From a virus, in the IMG/VR virus record IMGVR_UViG_3300002144_000382, positions 1 through 46,376 of that record: 46,376 nt of DNA. One strand, 5' to 3'. Positions 1 to 8,214 of the stretch are shown here, piece by piece. How positions within the stretch are numbered: the first letter of the stretch is position 1; each line of letters begins with the position of its first letter. The translations under genes were made by a program, and so were the position numbers. Below the pieces are notes generated by a model. That model was not told the origin of the DNA and searched no databases. It saw only the letters and a list, made by a program, of their open reading frames with translations.

Positions 1-3000
1 GGTGCTACTGGTCTTACAGGTCCTCAAGGATCAACTGGTGCTACTGGTGCTGCAAGTACTGTGGCAGGTCCTACTGGTCCTCAAGGCCCTACTGGCCCTC
101 AAGGCCCTACTGGTGCTACTGGTGCGGATGGTGCTTTAAATGCATTGCCGCTTACTGGAGGTACTCTTTCTGGCAACCTTATTACTTCAGGTTCGGGTAA
201 TTATGTTCTTATTGGAGGTGCAGCTGCTAATAACGCTTATAATGCAGTATCTGCTACTACTGGACTTATGTTTGGGGGAGCTAATGACTCTAATAACTAT
301 TCTATTGGAACCAGTATGCAGGAGGTTGGTGGTAACTACACCAAGTTAAATATTAAGTGGCATACCGGATTGCGATTCTTTTCTATGCCACAGTATGGAG
401 GGGCCAGATTTTATTCTGACGCCGCAATGAATACTGAAACCTTCAGTATTAACTACCTAGATGGGCATGTTCGTGCTGCTAATAATTTATATGCTAACGG
501 TGGATACCTTGTATTTAATGCTTCTAACGACGGCTCAGGCTCAGGATTAGATGCTGACCTTTTGGATGGTCAGCAAGGTTCTTCGTTTGCCACTCTCTCA
601 GGCTCAAACAGTTTCTCAAATTCTTATAACGAGTTTGGTGACGGCACAGGCAGTGTTAGCAATGATGGCGGTTGGAATGCAAGGGTAAATATTGCAGGAA
701 GTTCTCACGCTAGGCTAGATGTAAAGTCTGTTAGTGATGGGATTATAACAACCATGTATTCTCATACAGGTCAGGCAGCTGGCAAGGTCGGAACTTACTC
801 TAATCATCCTCTACACTTAATGGTAAATGCCGATGCTAAAGCTATTCTTAGTACCGCAGGCTCTCTCAGCACAACCCCTCAAGGAACTTTATGGGGTAGT
901 TCAAACGATGGCTCAGGCTCAGGCTTAGACGCTGATTTGTTAGATGGTCAGCAGCCTTCTGCATTGTCCGTAAACTATGCAAATACAGCAGGTGCAGTAG
1001 CGTGGGGAAGCGTATCTAGTAAGCCTTCTCATATTATGAACTATGAGGGCTTCACCCTAAATGCGGACACAATGGGCACTAACACCACAGGCTTTACATA
1101 CGCTGTCGGTGCTCCTGCTGTCGGTCCGGTTGCTAGATTCAGTACTGGTGGAGGGTATGACCTGTGGCTAAACTCCCCCTATAGCGGTGGGCCCGAGCTA
1201 TATTTTAGAACTCGAAATGGCGATGCCGGTTCACTAAACGCATGGAACAGGATTTGGCACGCCGCCAACGACGGCTCAGGCTCTGGCTTAGATGCTGATC
1301 TGTTGGATGGTATCGATAGCGGCTCATTCTTACGATCTGATGCTGATGATACAGCCAGTGGACAATATCTATTTAGTAAAGTAAATGACCATGCTATTCA
1401 GATTGGAACGATTCGTGGTCTTGCAGTTGGTTCACAAGGCGGGCAATTCATACAAATGTATGAAAGAGTCAACATTGGTGGCCCTGCTGGGTGGGGCGAG
1501 TCCTCAACAACCGCCGCGCCATCCTATGGATTATCAACGTATGGCGGTGCAAGTTTAGCAACCCATAGCGGCTCTGTAACAATATCTGGAAACACAGCTT
1601 GGCACGCAGGCAACGACGGCTCTGGTTCTGGCTTAGACGCTGATTTGCTGGATGGTTTGCAGCTTCATACCGGTGTAAATAATGAAGCAAATAAGGTAGT
1701 AAGAACTGACTCAAACGGCTACATTCACGCTGGTTGGATTAATACTATTTCAGGGCAAAATACTACAGAGGTACCGTCAAGATTTTATGCTTCTGGTGAT
1801 GCTTATTTGCGTTATTATGATCGTAGCTGGATGCAAAATCATCTAGGATTGTCAGGTAAAACTAGCTTTGTTCCTCGATCAGCATCGAGCACCGCTGAAG
1901 CCTATAGAACCGGCTCTCAAGGTTGGGCGAGTCTTAATTTTAATGACATGTTTAACAGAGGCTCATGTTTTATTGATCTTTGGTCCCATACAAATGGGCC
2001 AACAACCGGGCATTCGACTGGTTTCCAATCACTTCATTATTCTGCGAGCAATACATATCATCACGGTATGCAGATGGTCATGCAGGATGGTAATCCTTCA
2101 GAGACATATCTACGAGGTTGGTGGTCGAGCGGCGGCACAGGTTACGCTTGGCAGAAAATTTGGACAACCGGTAACGATGGCGCTGGCTCAGGCTTAGATG
2201 CTGATTTGTTAGATGGATTACAGCCTTCTCAGTTGTCTGTTAGTTACGCAAACTCTGCCGGTGCCCTCGCAGCAGACACTTCTACTAGATTCAGGGTTAT
2301 AACTTTTACCGGTGAAGGGGGGGATTCTGGGAATGGAGCGATTCCAACATCTTACGGTATTTATCAGCAAGGAGGAGCATGGTCACACCCTTACCCAGAT
2401 TTGTGTATTGGGTTTCATACTGGTATAAAAATTGGGGGTCATTTTAGCTACAACGGCACTCGTTTTTATAATAACTCAGATTGGGCAACAGAGATATTTA
2501 GTGTTGGTAACGGAGACAATAATGTCCGTGTAATTTATAACTTATATAGAGGTGGTAATACCGTTTGGGATGCAGGCAACGACGGCTCAGGCTCCGGCTT
2601 AGATGCTGATCTGTTGGATGGGCAACAAGCCTCTGCTTTCATGTCGTCTGGCGGTGGGGGCTCTCCAACATTCACAGAAGTATACGCAAATTCGTGGTTG
2701 AGAAATAATAATGTCAATACGGGGTTATATAATCAAGGTGTAGGTGCTCACTGGTATGCTGGGTCAGGTGGTGAATGGAATATGGGCGGGGGTAATACTC
2801 ACCAATATCTCCGCATGAGAACACAACACGAAAGCACTATTATAGGAACTATGCATGCTAACACCTCTTATCAGCATGGGTTTCTAAATACTTCTGATGG
2901 ATGGAAGTTCTTTGCTGACAACAGTAATAACTTTTATTGCTACGGTAATATCACAGCGTATTACTCAGACACTCGTCTAAAGGATAACCAAACCCAACTC

Positions 3001-3342
3001 ACATCTGGTTCTGGACTAGCTTTAATTAACCAATTAAAAGTTAAGAGTTTTGTTTGGAACAATCTAACAGAAGACAACCCCTCTATTGAAACAGGTACTA
3101 CTGAAATTGGTCTGATTGCCCAAGAAGTAGAACACCTTATTCCTAATGCAGTTGTTATCAACGAAGCAAGTAACCCAAGTAGCGCGCAAATAGAACAGGC
3201 AGAAAAAGAAGGCTTACCTGTACCAGAAGTACCTAACTATAAAACTATTAATTACGATAAATTAATACCCTTCCTAGTTCAGTCAATTCAGGACTTATCT
3301 TCTGAAATCGACGAACTTAAAAGACAATTAACGGAGAAATAA
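1..3342 (+). CDS. Long tail fibre protein with S74 chaperone (5' partial)
   Basis: The reading frame is open from base 1, so the true start lies upstream; GTG at 61 is an internal Val codon. At least 1113 residues are visible. The first ~40 are collagen-like Gly-X-Y repeats (GPTGPQ, GATG). A long repetitive shaft contains six copies of NDGSGSGLDADLLDG, several preceded by W-H/T-A-x. The last ~130 residues are a peptidase S74 intramolecular chaperone: SDTRLKDN begins at the Ser codon 2965, followed by EIGLIAQEVE and a C-terminal coiled coil (IQDLSSEIDELKRQL). Known S74 proteins trimerise and then cut just before this Ser, releasing the chaperone. By position and architecture this is a receptor-binding fibre. 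Which T4 fibre gene it replaces (34, 36 or 37) cannot be said. Confidence 0.88.
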   Translation, partial: GATGLTGPQGSTGATGAASTVAGPTGPQGPTGPQGPTGATGADGALNALPLTGGTLSGNLITSGSGNYVLIGGAAANNAYNAVSATTGLMFGGANDSNNYSIGTSMQEVGGNYTKLNIKWHTGLRFFSMPQYGGARFYSDAAMNTETFSINYLDGHVRAANNLYANGGYLVFNASNDGSGSGLDADLLDGQQGSSFATLSGSNSFSNSYNEFGDGTGSVSNDGGWNARVNIAGSSHARLDVKSVSDGIITTMYSHTGQAAGKVGTYSNHPLHLMVNADAKAILSTAGSLSTTPQGTLWGSSNDGSGSGLDADLLDGQQPSALSVNYANTAGAVAWGSVSSKPSHIMNYEGFTLNADTMGTNTTGFTYAVGAPAVGPVARFSTGGGYDLWLNSPYSGGPELYFRTRNGDAGSLNAWNRIWHAANDGSGSGLDADLLDGIDSGSFLRSDADDTASGQYLFSKVNDHAIQIGTIRGLAVGSQGGQFIQMYERVNIGGPAGWGESSTTAAPSYGLSTYGGASLATHSGSVTISGNTAWHAGNDGSGSGLDADLLDGLQLHTGVNNEANKVVRTDSNGYIHAGWINTISGQNTTEVPSRFYASGDAYLRYYDRSWMQNHLGLSGKTSFVPRSASSTAEAYRTGSQGWASLNFNDMFNRGSCFIDLWSHTNGPTTGHSTGFQSLHYSASNTYHHGMQMVMQDGNPSETYLRGWWSSGGTGYAWQKIWTTGNDGAGSGLDADLLDGLQPSQLSVSYANSAGALAADTSTRFRVITFTGEGGDSGNGAIPTSYGIYQQGGAWSHPYPDLCIGFHTGIKIGGHFSYNGTRFYNNSDWATEIFSVGNGDNNVRVIYNLYRGGNTVWDAGNDGSGSGLDADLLDGQQASAFMSSGGGGSPTFTEVYANSWLRNNNVNTGLYNQGVGAHWYAGSGGEWNMGGGNTHQYLRMRTQHESTIIGTMHANTSYQHGFLNTSDGWKFFADNSNNFYCYGNITAYYSDTRLKDNQTQLTSGSGLALINQLKVKSFVWNNLTEDNPSIETGTTEIGLIAQEVEHLIPNAVVINEASNPSSAQIEQAEKEGLPVPEVPNYKTINYDKLIPFLVQSIQDLSSEIDELKRQLTEK
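526..2628 (+). repeat. Six dispersed 51-bp repeats coding NDGSGSGLDADLLDG + 2
   Basis: Copies start at 526, 904, 1267, 1612, 2173 and 2578, all in the fibre reading frame, with spacings of 378, 363, 345, 561 and 405 bp. The encoded peptide is nearly invariant (one Ser to Ala change in copy 5), while the segments between copies are all different. Codons vary (gatctg/gatttg/gacctt), so the peptide is conserved more than the DNA. They look like linkers between exchangeable beta-rich fibre modules. Confidence 0.9.
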
Positions 3343-3343
3343 A

Positions 3344-3619
3344 ATGACAGTAACATACGAACTTTTAGAAGAATACACCGGCACTCGTTCTAACGAAATG
3401 CCAGATCCAGATAACGAAGGAGCAACTATTACCTCTGAGTCTGCATGCCGAGACATCAAGGTGAAGTTTACCTGTGACGATTCTGGCTGCGTCCATGAGC
3501 GTTCGGTCAACGTCTGCTTTGATGCTGACGGTGCTTATGATCACGATGCTACTCTGGTTCGTGTAGGCGAAGTGGGTAACGGGGTTGCACATAAGATTGC
3601 ATGTGGCGTGATTAGTTAA
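3344..3619 (+). CDS. Small hypothetical protein downstream of the fibre
   Basis: A 91-residue protein starting one base after the fibre stop, with GGAG at 3333-3336 as ribosome binding site inside the fibre 3' end. It is therefore translated from the same message and probably made alongside the fibre. It is acidic, has four Cys (two in the CDDSGC stretch), no signal peptide and no membrane segment. I do not recognise the family. Position suggests a fibre accessory or assembly protein, but this is only context. Confidence 0.65.
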   Translation: MTVTYELLEEYTGTRSNEMPDPDNEGATITSESACRDIKVKFTCDDSGCVHERSVNVCFDADGAYDHDATLVRVGEVGNGVAHKIACGVIS

Positions 3620-3627
3620 TATAAATA
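3620..3627 (+). promoter_or_regulatory. T4-type late promoter (TATAAATA)
   Basis: Exact TATAAATA, the sequence recognised by RNA polymerase carrying the gp55 late sigma. It starts right after the preceding stop codon and 32 bp before the gp13 start, so the leader would be about 18-20 nt. It should drive the neck-terminase block. Confidence 0.85.
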
Positions 3628-3651
3628 GATACATCTCAATAGGAAAATAAG

Positions 3652-4401
3652 ATGGCTAAACCTAATTCAAGAAGTACATTAATAGATTATTGCTATAGAT
3701 CTTTGGGTGCTCCAGTAATAGAAATTAATGTGGACGAGGATCAGGTAGATGATAGAATTGATGAGGCTTTGCAATTCTATCAGACATATCATACAGATTC
3801 TATTGAAAAAATATACTTAAAACATCAAGTAACCCAAACAGATATCGACAATGGGTATTTGCCTATAAATGATCTAATCACAGATGTTATTAGGGTTATG
3901 CCTTTAAGAGATAGTAGTCCTTCTGATAATATGTTTGATATTAGATATCAGATGCATCTTAATGACGTTCACTCGTTAGGGTTTATGGGATCATTGGCAG
4001 AATATGAAATGACCCAGCAATGGTTAGCTTTATTGGACTTAATTATTGATAATGACGATAAGCACATTTCTTTTGAAAGACATAAAAATCAACTTAGAAT
4101 TGATATGGATTGGTCTACTGAAATTGCTGTAGGTAATTATCTAGTTGTAGAATGTTACCGTATACTAGACCCTGCATTATACTCAGACGTATATAATGAT
4201 TATTTCCTTAAAAAGTATGCTACATCATTAATTAAAAGACAATGGGGAGCAAACTTATCTAAATTCGAAGGTATGGTAATGCCTGGTGGCGTTACGTTTA
4301 ATGGTCGTCAGCTATTCGATGATGCTAATGAAGAATTAACGAAACTAGAAGAGGAAGTTAGACTTAACTGGGAACAACCAGTAGACTTCTACATAGGATA
4401 A
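3652..4401 (+). CDS. gp13: Neck protein gp13
   Basis: A 249-residue protein (T4 gp13 is 309). The N-terminal pattern S-R-x-T-L-I-D-Y-C-x-R-x-L-G-A-P-V-x-E-I-N-V is typical of gp13 in T4-like marine phages. It is followed by an acidic helix (DDRIDEALQFYQ) and the Y-L-K-x-x-V-T-Q segment. gp13 with gp14 forms the collar that closes the filled head and joins it to the tail. Start ATG has AGGAAAA upstream and a TATAAATA promoter. The next gene follows after 3 bp and is gp14, as in T4. Confidence 0.9.
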   Translation: MAKPNSRSTLIDYCYRSLGAPVIEINVDEDQVDDRIDEALQFYQTYHTDSIEKIYLKHQVTQTDIDNGYLPINDLITDVIRVMPLRDSSPSDNMFDIRYQMHLNDVHSLGFMGSLAEYEMTQQWLALLDLIIDNDDKHISFERHKNQLRIDMDWSTEIAVGNYLVVECYRILDPALYSDVYNDYFLKKYATSLIKRQWGANLSKFEGMVMPGGVTFNGRQLFDDANEELTKLEEEVRLNWEQPVDFYIG

Positions 4402-4404
4402 GAT

Positions 4405-5340
4405 ATGCCCAGAAGCGTTTATTTTTCACAAGCAGTAAAATCAGAACAGCATCTTTATGAAGATCTTGTTATTGAAAGCTTAAAGATATATGGGCAAGAT
4501 GTTTATTATTTGCCTAGGGAAATAGTTAACCGTGATTATATTTTTGGTGAAGACCCTGCGTCTCAGTTCGATGACGCTTATATGATCGAGGCTTACATAG
4601 AAAATACGGATGGGTTTGAAGGTGCCGGGGATTTGTATAGTAAGTTTGGATTAGAAATTAGGGACGAAGCTACGTTTATAGTTTCTAGACGACAGTGGGA
4701 AAGACTAATAGGTTTATTTAACAATACCATTAACGGTTCTAAGCCGAATATGGGTGATATAATATATCTACCAATGAGCTCTTCTTTCTTTGAAATTACC
4801 CACGTTGAAGACGATAAACCCTTTTATCAGCTATCAAACCTCCCAGTATATAAACTAAGCTGTTCCTTGTTTGAAATGAGTGACGAGAAATTTAATACTG
4901 GCATTGATGGTATAGACCTTATTGCTGGCAAAAGCGCTTATCAGCTAGTTATGGATTTATCTGTAACCTCGGGTCAACACCTAGAAATAGGCGAAATAGT
5001 AACACAGATATTAGACGCGGATTTAGGTATATCTGTATTTGGCACGGTTCAAACAGTTACTAAAACAAGCGACTTTTTGTCAACAATATCTATTTCTAAT
5101 ATCGGCGTATCCGGTATTGAAGAGGCTAAGAGCTTTATAGTATCAGGGGTTATTGGTTTGGTTGGATCAGAATCTGATAACACTTGCTACGTAACCAAGA
5201 TTTATGATGTAACAGACCAGACTGGCAATTTTAACTTAACAGATAGCCAATCTTCAAATTCTACTTTTGAATTCGAGGGGGATAGTATATTAGACTTTAG
5301 TGAAAGTAATCCATTCGGCGATCCATCGGAGACATATTAA
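4405..5340 (+). CDS. gp14: Neck protein gp14
   Basis: A 311-residue protein, longer than T4 gp14 (256). The N-terminal half carries the family pattern (LYEDLVIESLKIYGQDVYYLPR, DDAYMIEAYIE, F-I-V-S-R-R-Q-W-E-R). It is a structural head-tail connector component that works with gp13. The extra length is in the C-terminal part, which is Ser/Asp-rich and ends with low-complexity acidic sequence. Its stop overlaps the gp15 start (TAATG), indicating translational coupling. Confidence 0.9.
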   Translation: MPRSVYFSQAVKSEQHLYEDLVIESLKIYGQDVYYLPREIVNRDYIFGEDPASQFDDAYMIEAYIENTDGFEGAGDLYSKFGLEIRDEATFIVSRRQWERLIGLFNNTINGSKPNMGDIIYLPMSSSFFEITHVEDDKPFYQLSNLPVYKLSCSLFEMSDEKFNTGIDGIDLIAGKSAYQLVMDLSVTSGQHLEIGEIVTQILDADLGISVFGTVQTVTKTSDFLSTISISNIGVSGIEEAKSFIVSGVIGLVGSESDNTCYVTKIYDVTDQTGNFNLTDSQSSNSTFEFEGDSILDFSESNPFGDPSETY

Positions 5341-6101
5341 TGTTTGGCTCACACTTTTATCATGCAACAATGAGAAAATCAGTAGCTATATTTGGGACAC
5401 TTTTTAATAATATATCTGTTATTAGAAAAAGTTCGGATGGGGGTATACTTAACCAAATTAAGGTTCCTTTGGCTTATGGGCCTAAGCAGAAATATCTATC
5501 CCGGATTGAGACCGAACAAGGATCAGATACTCAAATGGCTATTAAGTTACCTCGTATGTCTTTTGAAATTACATCAATTGACCAGGATCTAAACCAAAAA
5601 CTTAATAAAAGTAATAAAATCGTAGAGAATCATGCTAGTGATGTTGGTAAAAAGAAGACTATTAAACAGATGGTTTCTTATAACATTTCAATGTCTTTAA
5701 ATATTATGGCAAAGAACCAGGATGATGGATTGCAGATAGTAGAACAGATTTTACCATACTTCCAACCCGATTATACGGTAACTATTAAGCCCATAGATTC
5801 CTTTGATTATAAGCAGGATGTTCCAATCGTTTTGAGTAGTGTTACTATAAGCGATGATTATGAAGGGGACTTTCTCACTAGAAGGGTTCTGGTATACACC
5901 CTAGAATTTACTATGAAAATGAAGTTTTTCGGCCCTGCTGGAGACCAGGTAGTAATAAGAGAGATTAGTCTGGATTATAAAGATATAGACAATCTGTTGT
6001 CAACTTTGATGGCAGAGGATTTAACTATTAACCCCACTACAGCAGATGAATCAGATAATTATACTGTGGTTACTTCAATAAGTGACAACAATTTTTCTTA
6101 G
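5340..6101 (+). CDS. gp15: Tail sheath stabiliser gp15 (tail terminator)
   Basis: A 253-residue protein (T4 gp15 is 272). The start MFGSHFYHATMRKSVAIFG and the following F-N-N-I-S-V and LAYGPKQKYLSRI stretches are characteristic of gp15. It caps the completed tail tube and sheath as a ring and provides the docking face for the head. Its ATG overlaps the gp14 stop by one base. Order 13-14-15-16-17 is exactly that of T4. Confidence 0.9.
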   Translation: MFGSHFYHATMRKSVAIFGTLFNNISVIRKSSDGGILNQIKVPLAYGPKQKYLSRIETEQGSDTQMAIKLPRMSFEITSIDQDLNQKLNKSNKIVENHASDVGKKKTIKQMVSYNISMSLNIMAKNQDDGLQIVEQILPYFQPDYTVTIKPIDSFDYKQDVPIVLSSVTISDDYEGDFLTRRVLVYTLEFTMKMKFFGPAGDQVVIREISLDYKDIDNLLSTLMAEDLTINPTTADESDNYTVVTSISDNNFS

Positions 6102-6114
6102 GTTATGAGATATT

Positions 6115-6540
6115 ATGGAAAACAAAAAAGACAAGCTTGCTGCCAGTCTCGAAAAGAATTTGCCTGCTAAAAAAGCTTCCGCGGTAGTGACCAAAGAGTA
6201 TCTTGATAAAAAAGATATAAAGGATGATTACGAGTTTTCTAGGAATACCTATAAAGAACTAATCTCTACTGGGGTTAGCTCTTTGGATGTATTAGCAGAG
6301 CTCGCACGCGAGAGCGAGCACCCACGCGCCTTCGAGGTGCTATCTAAAGCTATAAAAGATATCGGCGATGTAACTGATAAACTTATGGCTCTTCAAAAGC
6401 ATAAAAAAGAATTAGCTAAAGATGATAGAAAAGAACTAGATATTGGGGTGACGAATAATAATGTCTTTATAGGAAGCACCTCAGATTTACAAAGGATGTT
6501 AGCAGCAAAGGATTCTAAGGTAATTAATGCAAAGGATTAA
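6115..6540 (+). CDS. gp16: Terminase small subunit gp16
   Basis: A 141-residue, Lys-rich, probably alpha-helical protein (T4 gp16 is 164). Residues 64-75 (ARESEHPRAFEV) match the conserved gp16 core motif, and a helical region follows (SKAIKDIGDVTDKLMALQ). gp16 forms a ring that recognises phage DNA and stimulates the gp17 ATPase. The coding sequence at about 6297-6345 is much more GC-rich than its surroundings and contains an inverted repeat (see findings). It overlaps gp17 by 14 bp. Confidence 0.85.
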   Translation: MENKKDKLAASLEKNLPAKKASAVVTKEYLDKKDIKDDYEFSRNTYKELISTGVSSLDVLAELARESEHPRAFEVLSKAIKDIGDVTDKLMALQKHKKELAKDDRKELDIGVTNNNVFIGSTSDLQRMLAAKDSKVINAKD

Positions 6541-8128
6541 GAATAGTGAATTCGGATATCTCGGCAACCCCAACATAAAGAGGGATGGGATCGAGACTGA
6601 ATTTAACTTAAATGAGGTAGAGGAATATAAAAAGTGCATGGATGATCCTGCTTACTTTGCTTCTACCTATGCAAAAATTATATCGCTAGATGAAGGTTTA
6701 GTCCCTTTTAATCTTTATCCTTATCAAAGTGATATGTTTAAACACTTTAAAGAAAATAGATTCTCAATTGTTCTTGCATGTCGACAGTCAGGTAAATCTA
6801 TATCATCGGTTATATACTTATTATGGTATGCCATATTTCACCCGGAGAAAAACATTGCTATTCTAGCTAACAAAGGGGCTACAGCTCGCGAGATGTTAGC
6901 TAGAATTACCCTATCTTTAGAAAACTTACCCTTCTTTTTGCAACCAGGGTGCAAGGCTTTAAATAAAGGATCAATAGAGTTTAGTAATAATTCCAAGATC
7001 ATTGCTGCAGCAACCTCAGGATCTTCTATTCGGGGTTTATCTATTAACTTGCTATTCCTAGACGAGTTTGCTTTTATTGATAATGACTCAGAGTTTTATA
7101 CATCTACATACCCCGTGGTAACTTCTGGTAAAGATACAAAAATTATCATTACTTCTACAGCAAACGGTGTTGGTAATATTTTCCATAAAATATGGGAAGG
7201 CGCAGTACAGAATACCAATGAATTTAAAGGATTTAGAGTAGACTGGTGGGACGTTCCCGGAAGAGATGAAGAATGGAAAAGACAGACTATTTCTAATACT
7301 TCAGAATTGCAATTTGAGCAAGAATTCGGAAATACTTTCCACGGAAGGGGTAATACCCTTATTGCAGCTAATCATTTGATGGCACAAATGTCTAGAGAGC
7401 CTATATTGATTCAAGAAAATGTCATGATGTATAAAAAGCCTAGAGAAAGCCATAGTTATATTATGACGGTTGACGTGGCTAAGGGTAGAGGCCAAGACTA
7501 TAGTACCTTTAATATTATTGATGTATCTACTAATCCATTTCAGCAGGTCGCAACATTTAGGGATAATACTTTATCGCCTTTGCTATTTCCGGATATTATT
7601 TACAAATATGCCATGACATATAATGAAGCATATGTCATAGTTGAATCAAATGATCAAGGTAGTGTCGTCTGTAATGGCTTATATTATGACCTAGAATATG
7701 AAAACATGTACGTTGAATCGTCTATTAAGTCAGGTGCAATTGGTGCTACTATGACCAAAAGGGTAAAAAGAATCGGTTGTTCTACTATCAAAGACTTTAT
7801 AGAGCAAAGAAAACTGGAAATAATAGATTCAGAAACTATTATAGAAATGAGTACTTTTGTCGCAAATGGTAGTTCATATTCTGCATCAGGCACTAACCAT
7901 GATGATTTAATGATGAATTTAGTTATGTTTGGATGGTTTGCCTCTACCGATATATTTCAGAATTTAACCAATATTGACATGAAAGATTTACTATACAGGG
8001 AAAGATTAAAAGCTATACAAGACGATATGCTGCCATTCGGCTTTATAAATAATGGTAACGATAAATATCTAGTGGACGAGGAAACCGGGAATAGGACTAG
8101 CTGGATGGATGCGGAGCTCTGGGCTTAG
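6527..8128 (+). CDS. gp17: Terminase large subunit gp17 (packaging ATPase/nuclease)
   Basis: A 533-residue DNA packaging motor (T4 gp17 is 610). The ATPase domain has Walker A ACRQSGKS at 84-91, Walker B LLFLDE at 175-180 and the coupling motif TSTANG at about 209. The C-terminal RNase H-like nuclease has an acidic residue in MTVDVAKG (Asp316), Asp324, the ESNDQGS segment and a final TNHDD motif. It translocates DNA into proheads and cuts concatemers. The start at 6527 lies inside gene 16. No intein or insertion is visible. Confidence 0.95.
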   Translation: MQRIKNSEFGYLGNPNIKRDGIETEFNLNEVEEYKKCMDDPAYFASTYAKIISLDEGLVPFNLYPYQSDMFKHFKENRFSIVLACRQSGKSISSVIYLLWYAIFHPEKNIAILANKGATAREMLARITLSLENLPFFLQPGCKALNKGSIEFSNNSKIIAAATSGSSIRGLSINLLFLDEFAFIDNDSEFYTSTYPVVTSGKDTKIIITSTANGVGNIFHKIWEGAVQNTNEFKGFRVDWWDVPGRDEEWKRQTISNTSELQFEQEFGNTFHGRGNTLIAANHLMAQMSREPILIQENVMMYKKPRESHSYIMTVDVAKGRGQDYSTFNIIDVSTNPFQQVATFRDNTLSPLLFPDIIYKYAMTYNEAYVIVESNDQGSVVCNGLYYDLEYENMYVESSIKSGAIGATMTKRVKRIGCSTIKDFIEQRKLEIIDSETIIEMSTFVANGSSYSASGTNHDDLMMNLVMFGWFASTDIFQNLTNIDMKDLLYRERLKAIQDDMLPFGFINNGNDKYLVDEETGNRTSWMDAELWA

Positions 8129-8140
8129 GAATTTATTAAC

Positions 8141-8148
8141 TATAAATA
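8141..8148 (+). promoter_or_regulatory. T4-type late promoter (TATAAATA) for sheath gene
   Basis: Exact TATAAATA in the 86-bp gap after gene 17, 67 bp before the gp18 start codon. The leader would be about 55 nt and ends in GAGAGGA, a good ribosome binding site. Confidence 0.85.
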
Positions 8149-8214
8149 ATATAGTGAATATAACCGTATTATGAAAACATATTAACTAACTCAAAATTTT
8201 GAGAGGATAAAGCG

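Noticed and set aside
526-2628. CRISPR array from regular repeats
   Set aside because: Repeats are in-frame protein linkers, spaced 345-561 bp apart, and codons vary.
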